Assembly: GCF_000204055.1 (NCBI RefSeq)
Contig: NW_006768773.1
Span: 1,333,879 to 1,397,878, forward strand
Reading direction: 5' to 3'
DNA length: 64,000 nt
From: Melampsora larici-populina 98AG31
Lineage: Eukaryota > Basidiomycota > Pucciniomycetes > Pucciniales > Melampsoraceae
Below the pieces are notes generated by a model. The model saw nothing but the letters and a program-made list of their open reading frames with translations, had not been told where the DNA came from and did not search any database. Below are positions 46,252 to 58,924 of the stretch, piece after piece. The position numbers and the translations under genes were made by a program. Every line of letters starts with the position of its first letter. Within the stretch, counting starts at the first letter, position 1.

Positions 46252-47043
46252 ATGGACCCCAATTCCTCTGCAGTGGTCACTGTGAAGCCCACAGCAACCG
46301 CAGCTTCTGTTGATCGAAGTCTATCAGGGATCTCTCTAGAGACCAGTGGAGCACTCAAAGGTTAGAATATTTCTTGCCTGTTCACCTATGTGTCACTGAA
46401 TAGTTTTCCCCCAGAATTTGTGCTTGATTCAATTAAGCAACAGACATCAATTTTTCACGGTCTAGTGAAACATTCACAAGCGGAATTATCCCATATACGG
46501 ACCCGGGTGGAGATGGAGGCTTGTGACAATGCAAGTAAGCGATACCACGGATTTGTCATCTATGTCCCTGATGTATTTCAATATTGAATGCTTTCCTTTC
46601 ATCATCTGTCAGAAAATTGGAGAGCAGCATCACAGGGGCTCAGTGATATTCTTCTTGATGTCCAACAAACAAGACAACGCCTAGACCTCTTGGAAAAGAG
46701 GACTTCACAAATCTCTGACATGGCAGAAAACCTTCTTGATGATGTTCGGTATTTTCAACGGATGGGGCGTGAAAACCTTGCTCTCATGCAGGAAAAGTAT
46801 CTGATTATTCACGAAACTCTCCAAGCGCTCGAAATACAATACTCAACCCTGGAGAATAAATTTTGTACGTGGCATATAAATTCCTTCCGCATCGCGCATT
46901 TTCATTGGGCTGAAAATCCAAATAACTTCCCTTGACGTTTGTTAGCCTATTCCATCAACTTGCAAGGCTTTTGTTCCTGTTACATGGCTATCTGTTGGCT
47001 GTGCTGTGGTGTCTTTTTTCTTTTTGCAATGATTGCTCAGTGA
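46252..47043 (+). CDS. Coiled-coil, tail-anchored small protein
   Basis: Four exons: 46252-46360, 46415-46534, 46613-46864, 46946-47043, all GT-AG and in phase, 192 residues. A Ser/Thr-rich N-terminus is followed by a long coiled coil (about residues 75-158, with DILLDVQQTRQRLDLLEKR and LALMQEKYLIIHETLQALE) and one hydrophobic, Cys-rich C-terminal segment (MAICWLCCGVFFLFAMIA) that ends two residues before the stop. No signal peptide, so the topology is that of a tail-anchored membrane protein. It is divergent from the 45132 gene, with a shared TATA-like palindrome between them. Unrecognised. Confidence 0.7.
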
Positions 47044-49330
47044 TATAGTGTAACTATAGTTCCGCTCTGGCTACTTTTTGCAACTTTCCTTCAAGTGAAT
47101 TTTGTTCAAAAGATTTGGTGATGAAAATGTAGATGAGCTTTTGGTAAACTTGATCAAGGTGGAAGTCAGCCCAAAGCTAGATATGCATACATTCTAACGG
47201 GCTAAACAGACCCTACTAGTGATATTTCATGCTGCCCCAAAAAAATCGCCAAAGTTCATAGATAATTACAAACAAATATGTGCATATCTGAAGCAAATAT
47301 GGAAAAACATAAGAGAAGATTCAATGAGTGTTTTGAAGACATGAGAGTTTTTTCATTGGACTATGTAAATCTTTCAGACAAAACTTGGAAATAGCCCAAC
47401 AGGGAAAAGGGTGGTCAATAGCAAAAACTAGTGTTGTGATGCTCATTGATTTCCTTGTCATCATTATCTTGCAAAAGAAAGTCTCGTAATTTGGGGATTA
47501 ATTTACTTCTCAAGATTATAAATTTAAATCACTATCAGTGCTGGTCAACATACTCCAGCATTTCTGAATAGTCTTACTTCTTGTTTGCATATCTAAACCT
47601 TGTCTGATCATTGATGTTGTTCAACCTGTTGACATATTGATAAAGTTTAATGTGATAAGCTAAAAGGTTGCCTCAAAAGGAATAGGCACACAGAAGATAC
47701 TGAGGACCAATTTTACTGATGGAAAATCATAGTACTGAGAAGTAAGCACTCCGGCCTTGCATCTTTTCAAATTCAAGATTATATTCAGTTTTTCTTTCTC
47801 TTTCCTTAAGAAGTCTTCAAACATCTCAATATACAGTGGGATCAGCACTAGGCTGGGAACATTTTTGAGAGTAGAATAGGTCATGAAGCCATCACACAGT
47901 GGCCATCTGAGCAATAAAGTATATGTTACATATGTGCAAACATCTGAGTGAATACTTAGCTGTCATCTACATATAGCTCCGCTCAGTTACCTGCTCATCT
48001 GGTTGAGAAATTCACATGTAATATGTTCTGTAACTTTGTTACAATTGCAACAAACAGCCCAAAAGATTGACTACATATATCACCATGGCTACTGAGGAAA
48101 TACTTATGAAGATATTTAGCAGTAACAAATGGGGCATTTGGTTCCTGGGACCCATATTCCCACCCGGGAATCTCTTTAATGCTGGCAGTGTTAAGAAGTC
48201 TTCAAACATCTCAATATACAGTGGGTTGTTGTATTGGGCAGGTAGTCGAGAAATCGTCAAGGTTCGTTGTAAGAAAATGAGGTTTGCACGCTCGACGCAG
48301 TGAACCGGTAGACGAACCTTCATAAAGGTGAAAGAATACTCTCAGCCTTGTGCTGATGAGGCAACAGCTGACAACAGAAATACCGAGTTCTACACTCGAG
48401 GTAGACGAACCTAGAGGTGGAGCAAGGATGATAGAAGAATAGGAAAACTACAAGTAAAGAAAAGAGAAAAAGATATCAATGAACGAAGTATAGGTGATCA
48501 TAAAAGACTTTAGTAACATCAACACATTAAATATAAGAGAAAAGACAATTGATTTTTTTAATCTTACCTTTCAAATCAATTTCCTCGATGGGGAAAGGAT
48601 GTGAAAGGAGACAGTGCGCGGGAGATGGTGGTTAGGTCCGCGTAGGGACTTAGTTAAGTTTGAGACAGTGGAGGGTTCATGAGAGAAACAACACAGGAGA
48701 CAATTTTTCATGAACACAACACAAAACACAACCATTATCTAATTAATCCCAGTACAGACACAGTCTTCTAACATTCTAAACAATACCTACTTGATTTAAT
48801 CCCAATCCAGACATCTCCTTCTCACATCATCCTTGTTACTAATCCACAATCTATATTTAATCAAATTTGAGTTGATTTGTCTTTAACCATTGAGCTCCAT
48901 TGAGTCCTTTCATCCTTGATGGTTTTGACAACATTACAAGAGAATGGAATTCTCCAACATTCCTTTCCTATCTTTTTGCAAATTCTCACGACATGCATAG
49001 AAAATTGTTTGCTGATTGTGATGCATGTTGAAACTTTTGTTTGCCAACTACAAAACAATACATATGTACAGTAAGGATTATCATAAAATAACAAAGAGTA
49101 AGATAGCCCAACAACAAGCACACAGTGATGAAGATTCAAAATGATGCAGGAGAAGATAGAGTTTTGAGAAAAACACAGTAGTCAGGATTAGAAACAACCA
49201 AGAAGAAGATAGCATAATCACGAGCAAAGAATGAGAGTTGTTGTGTTCCAGCATCTCAAAATGATCTCAAGGTGAATATTACATGCAAAACTACTCTACA
49301 CATTGCTTTATGACTGCAAACCCACAACCT
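47044..49330. other. Interval without a supported gene
   Basis: AT-rich. A 35-bp block beginning TTAAGAAGTCTTCAAACATC occurs at about 47811 and again at about 48191. The echo GGTAGACGAACCT occurs at about 48307 and 48400. No coding exons assembled. Confidence 0.5.
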
Positions 49331-51451
49331 TTAGGAACATTCCTTGTCCGAGACCTTATAGTTCCTCGTCGTTGGTATCGGAATTTTTCTTATATCACGC
49401 GCCAGAAAAAAATCTGAAAAATCAAGGAACAGCGCCTTTGCCAGATGATACCGATTGACTTCGCATGGAACCCATTCTCTGCTTGATTGAATCACGCCTT
49501 TCATAAAGTCCACTATGTATGCTTGTGTTCTTTTCCAGATCGGTTCTTCTACCGTTTGGCCCTGCTTTGTGAGATCAGCTGTGACAAGCAAGAAGTTAAT
49601 TGCACGGAGAGGCCCAAAGGTGTGTTTGTCTTTGGGGAAAATCATCAAGCCTTTGACGCCGCAACAGAGAAAGCTCGCAAGCGCTGGGAGATTGTTGGGT
49701 GATATGACGATTTGACTACGAGTTGCAGTTAGCTCATCTTTCAGTGTCGTGAGGGCCTCCGCGGATTTGGGTGATTCAGCACTGGCTATGAGGTTTGTCA
49801 GTCTTGAGATTTCTTCATCGAGGGTTGTTGAGGCCCATATGCTTGCAAATGTTTCAATCATTGTGTAGATCAACATTATTAACCGGTCCAGATCCTCGAT
49901 ACAGCCACCGGGGGTTGCCGATTTTTCATCTACAATTTTATTTGATTGGAGTGAGGAAAGTTCTTTGAAGTGGTGCCAGCATGTGACAGCATTACGGGTC
50001 CCAGAAGACATAGCTGCTTGGTGAGGGATTTGAGTGGCTGGGAGAATCCTGTTTGCATCAGTTCCTATCAGAACAAGCGCTGCCAGGACGTAGTGCATAC
50101 TCCGTTCGAGAAAATGTGGACTTGGTTTGTGAAAGAATTTGATCGTCTCCCACAGGTAACGCTCATGAATCAAAATTCCAACTGGCGGCAAAGAAGTTGA
50201 GATTGTGAGAAAATTGAAGATCTGTGGCTGATACCATATTGTTCCCTTGTTGGTCGTGAATAATTTTTCATCTAGAAGAACGTTTTAAATGATCAGCAAC
50301 GAAAAAAACATGATGATCAATGCAGAGATGCCTCACTTTCTGCCCTGCGGCACCACTCACGGATGCGTGGCTCTCCTGTGCTGCTGAAGGTCACAGGATG
50401 AGAAAGCAACTCATCTGGGTTGAATTGAGTGCAAGAGCCTTTTGTCAAAGTGTTGAATAATACAAGTGAGGCCTTGTGTATCGCGGAAACTTCGGTGACA
50501 AGAATGGTTCGTTTTTTGACAGATTTGCTGAGATGTAGATCGATCTTTTGGTTCCAAAGCAAGTTGGACTTATCAGCAACAGAAGGACATGGTGGAGAAC
50601 TGCGGGTTCTCAATAGATTCAATGTATTTTTGATTTCTTGAGATCAGACGTTTGAGCTATGAACCTCCGGTGTGGGAGGTACAATTCTCGCGCTTTGACT
50701 CGGAGATGGTGAGGCGGTTGGCAAGCGGTGTGTAGGATGATGAACCTCTTGGCTATCAGAAATTTGCGTCTTTTGCCTTTTGACACATCCCGAGGTTGAT
50801 GGTCCATCAGAGGCGAATGGATCCAACCTTTGAGTAGTAACCTTCTTTGCAGAGCAAGAGAGCCTTGCAGAACGGCGGGGAGACCGATTGATCCTCATGT
50901 TCTTGTCCGGTGTGCGAGCTCTTTTGTTGGTCTGGGGCATATTCAGTGTCGGAGACGTATCTTGTTGAGTGTTGACCAGATGGCGCAGTGCTCCAGACAC
51001 ACTGAGTGCATCGTCCACCTTGTCCAGTGGAGTCATATAGATATCCAGCGTCGCTAGAGATTTAAATGAACTCATTGATGGGGTATGAAGTATATTACTT
51101 TTGTGCTTGGCTGTGTTGGTTTTCAAGTCATCCTGTTTGGAAACACGTTCTAGGTGGATTGATTTTGATGTAAGTTTTTTGAATGCTGATGAAGCAGATC
51201 ATTGACGCAACAACCAGATGACAATCACAGAAAACGAGCGTCAGTTGGAAGAACTCAAGTAACACCGGGGGTGACATACATTCCATTTCATTATCAGCAA
51301 GCGCCGTGACAGCTTCTAGGCATTCAGCCAGCCCGGCGGTCATTGGTATATAGTGTAACCAGGCCTCGATGGTTTTAGAGATTAGATCGAGGTGCATCAA
51401 GTATGAACTGCCCGCTTCATTTGGCTCCATAGCTAATTTGTGTGTATTCAT
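49331..51451 (-). pseudogene. 654-codon orphan protein with one in-frame stop
   Basis: Exons (minus): 51280-51451 (ATG at 51451), 50337-51185 and 49331-50271, all GT-AG and phase-consistent. The protein starts helical (SKTIEAWLHYIPMTAGLAEC), has a basic, Arg/Ser-rich middle (INRSPRRSARLSC) that may bind nucleic acid or act as a nuclear signal, and a large helical C-terminal region (LDRLIMLIYTMIETFASIW; SRLTNLIASAESPKSAEAL). A TGA at 50644-50646 (about codon 238) interrupts exon 2; the frame is open for 103 codons after it and no in-phase intron removes it. A CGA-to-TGA change would explain it; a sequencing error is also possible. Family unknown. Confidence 0.65.
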
Positions 51452-51548
51452 GAGTGAGAGAATTCTGGGGATTAGTTTGATGGGCAAAAAGGGTGATGCT
51501 GATATGGGCAACTTTCTGACTCAACATTTTCATCTTGGCGGAACCAAC

Positions 51549-51943
51549 AAAGGTCCTACCCCTGCGCTGATCAGGCTAATCTAAGCCATATTACAAAGGC
51601 AGCTATATTTAGCAACAGTTGAACATCATCAGCAATAGATAGTTAGATGAAATCGAAAGATCAGGGGTTTGAGTCTTTTTCATCAAGACTGACTGTGGCC
51701 TCGGTTGTCGACAAACGTATGCCACTGAACATACACAGGCTTTGAATAGATACCTGTTCTAGGCTACCTAGAGTCACTGCAATTCTTCATATCGAGACAA
51801 TACTTTCAAAGACCTAGCCGGTTCAGTTTTTACAAAGAGTCACGCTTAGATTCTGATGAAACATCTAAGGGTATAGACCCAATTATCACGTATGAGGGCA
51901 GAGACCTGCTCATAAGTTGATCGACATACAGGATATCAGATCT
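51549..51943. repeat. ~395-bp dispersed duplication, copy 1
   Basis: Nearly identical to 55864-56264 (a few substitutions and a 3-bp insertion), from AAAGGTCCTACCCC to GATATCAGATCTG. Contains CCTCGGTTGTCGACAAACG. No open frame; no clear inverted ends. Confidence 0.9.
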
Positions 51944-52241
51944 GATTGGGGAATGCAGATCAGTCGATAAAGGAATGAAAAGTTCGATAAGGAAGTTTGG
52001 GCAAAGGTGAGCACAGATACAAACAAAGGTTAACTTGGAAAACATCAGAGGAAACCTAAACAATTACCTAACACACTTTGCCCATTCAGGAAGACAACTC
52101 ACGAGTTACTAGAAATATCAAGGAAACATCAAGCTTTCCCCATTCTCTCCCTCCCTCAAGTTCACGCTCCACAAGAACAGTCAGCCACACTTCCCACAAT
52201 CTCACTATTAACAAGTTTCAGACCTCGTTACTATCCAAGCC

Positions 52242-53414
52242 ATGTTGCGTTCTGCTGCCTGCTTCCTGGGTCTTTTTTTGCTTGTCTTGGTGTTGACACC
52301 CATTGTGTTCAACCATCTTGTGACCTCTCTTTCTACAAACCTTCTTCAACACTTTAAATTTCCGCCCAGTCTGCTTGCCAGCATCGCCTATGTGTACTGC
52401 ACCTTATTCCAAGGTACATCATTTTGCGAAGCTGCTCCGAATGAGGGCACAGCCCCTCCCTTGTCACAAATCACGAGGTCCGTAGCCACAAGTGCACAAA
52501 TCTCCTCCGACATCTTTGATTCCGTCACCGGCATCGGAAACCCTTTCAACCTTGCACTCCACCAAGCAGAAATACTGGAGCTCAGCCTTACTATTCAGTA
52601 TTCATCAGCTTTCGAGGGTAGGGAGATGCTAGCAATCCAGCTGTGGGAGCTTAGCGAGCAGACTAAGGACGTAAAAGATAGGCTCATAGGTCTCAATAGT
52701 CAAGGCATCAATTCATTTTCCTTCATTGCTCATGAGGTGCGTCACTCTTAATTGTTCTTCAAAATGCTCTGGCTTACCACTAGAAATGTCACAAACAATA
52801 GTTTTCCAGGATTCAAGACCTTATCGGAATTGTTCACACCGGGGATTCAAAGTACTCGGCACAGACTATCTCACACAATCTCGACTTGCTTTATGATCAT
52901 CTCTCCGTGGACCTCTCGCGACTCCTCCTTCAAATCGAGCATACACTGCCCATGGTCGCGCGTGCGGGGGACCAAGCGACTTTTGTAACATCAGAGCTGC
53001 TCCAGCATCACCAGAAGCTTGTCCAGGTACATGAACCAACCACCTTGTGGCGAAAGTTGTTGGACAGCAAATCTTGGAGCAGCAAGCAGCTGAAGCGTGA
53101 CATCGCCTTAACTTCGGAGAGTGTTCAAGAATTGATGCACACTTGGCGACGGCTCGAGGATTTGCGAAGCGCGCTGGTTGCGTATCGCAATAATGTAGCC
53201 TTCTTCAAAGTGCATCAACTTTTGTTCCAAATCAGTCAAGTATAGCGCTCATTGTTTTTGCTTTGTTTCTCAGGCATCATTGGTAGGATTCCATATCGCC
53301 GATCATCAACTATCAGTCAAGGATGAGGTTCACGCCATGCGTCACATCATCCAGAAATTTGCGGCAGCAGTCCAGGAATCAAAGTCAAAGGCGCCGCCTA
53401 CCATCCAGGGCTAA
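52242..53414 (+). CDS. Conserved basidiomycete coiled-coil protein with N-terminal membrane segment
   Basis: Three exons: 52242-52736, 52802-53209, 53274-53414, phase-consistent, 347 residues. The N-terminus is one hydrophobic helix (ACFLGLFLLVLVLTPIVF), a signal anchor or cleaved signal. The rest is predominantly helical. The C-terminal block, NNVAFFK joined by the last intron to ASLVGFHIADHQLSVKDEV, matches a motif I remember from a family of uncharacterised Agaricomycotina proteins; this family link is from memory and needs a search. Start is the first ATG; the upstream region is pyrimidine-rich. It lies divergent from the 49331 gene with duplication copy 1 between them. Function unknown; no catalytic residues seen. 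Confidence 0.75.
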
Positions 53415-54747
53415 GTTGATGAAGTCTTGTGATTCGTCCTCTATCCTACTTCCTCACTCTATGAATTGAATTGAAATACCCACTCTCCATCACACTACTG
53501 TCGGACTTCATGAGGAGGTAAAATGATCATTTGTATCATGCTATGTGGCTTCTTGAGTTTTTACACTACATACACCAAACCAGGCTTCAATCAAAAGCTT
53601 GGCATCGACTCTGTTTTCTATTTTGTCACCATCTGTGAAAAGAATATTTGTTCTCACCTGTGTAAATTGTTCCTTCTTATGTTATTTTGATGTCCTTCCA
53701 TGCTTAGGAGACTTGGACATCCTCAAAGACACAGGTGTGTTTGCCAGTTTGAGACAGAGGGAGTTGTGATTACCTCCTGCATTATACACTTGTCACCACC
53801 CTTATCTAGATGGAACCAGCGGCTCTATTCCAAATATGCCCTCCTAATATCTTGTTTTGTTGTGGTTCAGGTTGTCCGTTTAAAGTTGTGAAAATATATC
53901 CTATGTTTTCAACCAATTGACGACTTCTTCACTGATTCTCAGATGCTGACAAAGCAACTCATCAATAAACACTCATAGAATCAAATTACAAACTATGTCC
54001 CGTGGTTATCTAACACGCATGATTGAATACGTAAGCGCCCTACCAAGTTTCAAACCTGAACTATTCTACTTCAATTCTACTAAAAGTAGTGTCCTTTCAG
54101 TATAGTGAAAAGGTAAGGACAATTTAACGAATTATATTTTTTAAATTGTCTAAGAAATTGATCCTGTATGTAGTTAATTTAACAAATTCATGGACTACAC
54201 ATTAAGACATTCAGCAGAAATCAGGTCTTTTAATTGACAACAACTAAACTGAGCCAGGAAATTCATTCCATTATGGGATGTATAGTATGAGGGAAAATTA
54301 TGACAAAAATCTAGAAACTTTCAAGAGGTCAGTAATCAATGTCGAACAGGAGGGCTGTATCAGCAGCAACTTTCGCCATAACCAACTGGCAGCAACTGGC
54401 TCATGAATGAATCATGAATGTTATATACAGTGTGCTGAAAGTAAACTACTTCAGCGGGCTTGCTGTTGTAGAGTGTTGTGTGTACACGACTGCGCCACAG
54501 CAGATCACGTGACAGTTGTACAGCGTAGTGTAGATATAGTCTCTCCGCCTCGGCATCGGCTTCCACATCATCATCACTTGTGGAGCCGAAGCCGTGGACG
54601 TGAGCTAACCTTGCTGGTCGACTTATCCGTTATAGGTAATGAATCATCATCACTTGTGGAGCCGAAGCCGTGGACGTGAGCTAACCTTGCCGGTTGACTT
54701 ATCCGTTATACTTGCCCACTTAACCCTACTAGATCAAATGAATTATC
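53415..54747. other. Interval without a supported gene, with a tandem duplication
   Basis: Mostly AT-rich. Contains a 76-bp tandem duplication at 54568-54711 around CACTTGTGGAGCCGAAGCC; the open frames there only reflect the repeat. Confidence 0.55.
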
Positions 54748-55348
54748 TCAAACCAAAGTACAGTTTGGGACGTGTCCCCCATATTCTAGCACATACAGAA
54801 GTGAACAGTAGATATGAGTGAACAGTTCGGAAGAAAATCGGTTGTAGGTGTGCTTCATGCATTTACCACCATCAAGTACACAGTCCACTTTGGACACCCC
54901 ATCCCCTAACAGTCTCTGTATTGCGCTTTTTTTGCAGGCACAGATTGGAGTCGATGGGATTAGATCACCTAAGTTTAACAGAGTCAGTGTGTAAGTTGTT
55001 AAACACGCCCTAAAAGAACACAGCTCACCCTCTTTGTATTCCTCATCGGCATCATCATTGGTCCAAAGATGACTATCTGAGCACATGGAAGTTCTGTGCA
55101 TAGGGGGTACGGCTACAGAACAATCAGAGGAATATGTAAGCAAAATCCATGGAGACTTTCTTTTTCAAGGTAAAAACTTCACCAGTATCTTCTTGCGGTT
55201 TTGAAACAGAGCGCCACTTCTGCCTCATATCGCTTCGGAGACCGCTGTATTTTCGATGAAGAAGCCGTGTCATTTCTTTCATGGCCAGGCACTGTTTGTC
55301 ACTCCACTTTTGGAGTGCACTGAATTTACCACATGGGACTCTGTTCAT
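54748..55348 (-). CDS. Small Cys-containing protein, unknown
   Basis: Three exons (minus): 55183-55348 (ATG at 55348), 55029-55112 and 54748-54968, GT-AG and in phase, 156 residues. The N-terminal third is basic and helical (CLAMKEMTRLLHRKYSGLR; RQKWRSVSKP). The middle is acidic (WTNDDADEEYKEG), and the C-terminal third has several Cys (ICACKK, VDCVLDGGKC) and an aromatic helix. No signal peptide. I do not recognise it; a DNA-binding accessory or transposon-derived gene is possible. The start could lie in an earlier exon because the frame is open upstream to 55357. Confidence 0.5.
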
Positions 55349-55863
55349 GTCTTTCACGCCAAGTGGGGAGGTAAGGTATAATGGATGTACAAGTAGGATG
55401 AGGATCGGAAATGTTCGGTATTGACTTAAGATAGTGAATTTTTATTGAGAGAGAGGTTGGACGATTTAAAAATGATGCAGAATGATGGATAAAAGAGGTA
55501 GGGTAATGAACACTGGAACGATTGATAAACTTGATGGACTGTATTATCATTTCCAAGCACAACTGAGGAGTTCTCAGCTCAGTCTACTGAGGGAGGTGCT
55601 CAAAGGAACCCTTGATATGGATATGCTGATGATAATCCAACTCAGATTAAGCTGAGACTTCGGATGAGCGCTTTATGATCAAAACCTGAGCATTCAAATT
55701 GAGACACATGTAACCTAAGACAATGTCGGAACTTCCACCAACTGTGTTGGTCAGTGTTGTGTAAGTTTCATCATGAATCAAATTACAAGACATATCACGG
55801 AAAAATGCGGTCAATATACAAGGCATTTACACTGATGCGATAATCAAATCATCCATTAGCGAC
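55349..55863. other. Spacer, no gene
   Basis: AT-rich sequence; the open frame at 55326-55562 on the minus strand is not coding-like. Confidence 0.5.
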
Positions 55864-56264
55864 AAAAGGTCCTACCCCTGCGCTGATCAGGCTAATCTAA
55901 GCCATATTACAAAGGCAGCTATATTTAGCAACAGTTGAACATCATCAGCAATAGATAGTTAGATGAAATCGAAAGATCAGGGGTTTGAGTCTTTTTCATC
56001 AAGACTGACTGTGGCCTCGGTTGTCAACAACCGTATGCCACTGAACATACACAGGCTTTGAATAGATACTTGTTCTAGGCTACCTAGAGTCACCGCAATT
56101 CTTCATATCGAGACAATACTTTCAAAGACCTAGCCGGTTCAGTTTTTACAAAGAGTCACGCTTAGATTCTGATGAAACATCTAAGGGTATAGACCCGATT
56201 ATAATCACGTATGAGGGCAGAGACCTGCTCATAAGTTGATCGACATACAGGATATCAGATCTGC
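55864..56264. repeat. ~400-bp dispersed duplication, copy 2
   Basis: Direct, nearly identical copy of 51549-51943, about 4.3 kb downstream. It carries CCTCGGTTGTCAACAACCG, one base different from the palindromic form. Confidence 0.9.
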
Positions 56265-56373
56265 TTGGGATGATCGGTGTTTGTGTGGGTCAATGTGGCA
56301 ATTTGTTTCAATAGGAATCTATGTGAAAGCTTTAAACAGTTTGGTTTTCATTTCATCTCATGATAATCCTTCC

Positions 56374-58876
56374 CTAGCTGCTTTTGACGCAGTCGGAAAC
56401 AGAAAAGTTGCCTGGGGACAGGGGCAGCCACAATGAAGGGTTACTGAATAGTCCTGTTTGATCTTTTGCTGCAGAATATCTTGCGATTCCAGCAAAAGCA
56501 TCTGCATGGTTATAGATGGCTAAAGATATTCTCTGTGGGGGTTGAGTGTGATTGGTGTCGGGGAGTATGTGGGTGACAGAGTGGACTAAGACTTTAAATA
56601 GACCATGGACAGAATACCCATGATCTCCACAGAGTGTAACTCCTAAATTGGATAATACAAACCTTGCTCCCTTGTATGCTTGCCCTAGGAAGAAAACAGA
56701 GTCAAGCAGATTTGAGTTCTTGCCATCTTGGTGATAGTCACACTGCATGTTGTACGAGATTTGGCGGCCTGCGTAATGAAACTATGGTGAGTTGCGTTGA
56801 AGACTGACAAAGTATGGGACTTACCACACAGGATTCGATGACGCGTGTCAGCGAGCCGTTGTCGCACAAGCACATCGCCCTCCCGAGAAAGTAANNNNNN
56901 NNNNNNNNNNNNNNNNNNNNNNNNNNNNNNNNNNNNNNNNNNNNNNNNNNNNNNNNNNNNNNNNNNNNNNNNNNNNNNNNNNNNNNNNNNNNNNNNNNNN
57001 NNNNNNNNNNNNNNNNNNNGGCCATTCCCCATCTGAAGTGCCTGCGGTAGGTTTCTCGGCCAACAGCGCACTGTTGCCATGCGGCATTGCCGGTCAGAGA
57101 TCCCTGGCGAGCCGGACCAAAGGCCAGCTTCTTATCGGCAATATCGGCTGAATTGATCTGAGGATATCGCCGGGAGCCCTTTATCAGGTAATTGAAATCT
57201 ACAGAGACATATTCAGAAATAGAGTGCGACTTACCACACCTAAGCCATACCCAATCAACTGATACTGGACCGATCCATATATTGACCCAATATGTGTGGA
57301 AACTTCGCTACTAGATTGGGAGAGCTGTGACCCGCTCTTCAAAGTGAGTGGAAAAGGTGTCAGACTTGTGGGACGGTTCTTGGGAGCTTGGTCGAAGAGT
57401 TCTTGGTCCACAATCGGTAGGTTATATACTCTTGCCAAGCCAAGGCAAGCAAGGAGTGCGCGCTCCTGTGGGTAAGAATATACGTGATTGGCAGCTGGTA
57501 TGTCATATGATTTTTGAAAGGATCTCACCGCCCGATCCATGGTAGGCTTCACGGCGCTGTTCTTAGCAGTGTGGGTGTAATTATGAGTAACTGCTGGCTA
57601 TCAAGATTCTTTACAGAAGTTTACTGTGCCATCCTTGTCGGTCCCGAACACGCTGATGGTTTCCATTAGGGGGTTGACTCGCTTCATTTTGAATATAAGC
57701 GACTATTGGCTGATATAACAAAAGATCGCGAAAACAGACTCACCACTTCATTCTCAGCAGGGTGTACCAGGCTGTCCTTAGTGGCAGGCGTATCATGTCG
57801 TTTTGGAGGCAGTCCAATTGCGAGCACTCGCCCAGCAATGTCGAGCAAAATAACAGGGACGTCAGACGGCATTGCGCGCATGGAGGCAATATTTGTCATG
57901 GCGCGGGCTCTCAAAGCGTGTAAGTTGGGATAACGTAGAGCGAAGGGTTTTCCCTGCTGTGGATCGGACTCGTAGGCCAGCAATGTTTTCTTGATGTACT
58001 TGGCGCACTGGTAAGCGCCACTTTGTAGTGAAGTCGACAGCCCTTGGCGCTCCGATCCCGCTAGCACAAGGTCGACTGCATGTGGTATGTCCCCTAGATT
58101 GAGATGCGATGTCTCCTGCAGGAACCTTGCCACTGCGAGGTCATAATCCAAAGAAACAACATGACCGTCGCGAATGCTCTTTTGTACATATTCGAATGCC
58201 ATTTTCCGTTGAATAACCATCTGGGCCGGGGTGAAATCTTGTGCTGGCTTTGATGGAACATAGGCAGCAGGAACAAACTCGGTACGCCGTTGCTTTCCCT
58301 TATCTTTGAAAACGGACAAGGGTCAGTAGTGAATGTGAGAATCTGCCAGATGCAAAACTCACGCTGGATGGTTTCATCGATCTCCGCGGGTCTCTTCAAA
58401 GAGGAATGGACAAGGCGATTAGCCTTTGAGGTTGGTTCATGGAATGCATGGAATGGGGAAGGTGGCTGTTCAGGCAAGCGTTCCTCGACTTCGCATATCT
58501 CCGTTGATGGTGATGATGAGCGCTCCGAGTGCTCAGAGAGCTCCGTCAATGGAGATGATGACCTGTGGGACTGGACGGGTGGTTCCTGAACAGGTTCTTG
58601 CTGATAAAATCGCACTTGATGAAGCGCGGGGGCGGGGGAAGTTGCATGCAATCCTAAAGTTTGAAAGATTAATTCCCTCAGCTTATCGGCAAAGGTTCCT
58701 ATGGTTAAGACAGCATCCAGATCCGACTCTTCAACGCGCAACTTGTCGTGGAGACTAGCTGGGGTTCGGCAGCATGGCAACTTGTCCATATGCCAGCCTC
58801 CCAGCTGGCTGGTGTCCTTTGCTGAGCTGAGGGGAAAGGTAGGTAGGTACCTACCATTTTTTGGTAGCAAGCTCAT
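56374..58876 (-). CDS. Large conserved orphan protein, interrupted by an assembly gap
   Basis: Exons (minus): 58363-58876 (ATG at 58876), 57744-58303, 57625-57681, 57235-57561, 57020-57178 up to the gap, then 56374 to about 56894 in one or two exons; junctions before the gap are GT-AG and in phase. An earlier in-frame ATG exists at 58924. The N-terminal 170 residues are Ser/Glu/Pro-rich. The globular part includes FTPAQMVIQRKMAFEYVQKS, GRVLAIGLPPKRHDTP, METISVFGTDKDGT, QYQLIGYGLGV and GPARQGSLTGNAAWQQC. After the gap come FLGQAYKGARFVLSNLG and YNHADAFAGIARYSAAK. The blocks look well conserved, but I know no function; such proteins can be numerous in basidiomycetes. The junction at about 56765-56840 is ambiguous between two donor sites. 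Confidence 0.7.
56895..57019. other. Assembly gap (125 N)
   Basis: Run of N inside the coding region of the gene at 56374-58876; the size may be nominal. Confidence 1.
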
Positions 58877-58924
58877 CTTGGCATGCTGCCGACAGAGCGG
58901 GGGATACTGAAACCTTCCCATCAA

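Noticed and set aside
52886..53245. Separate gene beginning at an internal ATG-like codon
   Set aside because: It is the second exon of the 52242 gene; the frame joins exactly across the intron ending at 52801.
54407..54821. Plus-strand open frames near 54.5 kb
   Set aside because: Their sequence comes from the 76-bp tandem duplication and does not resemble a protein.
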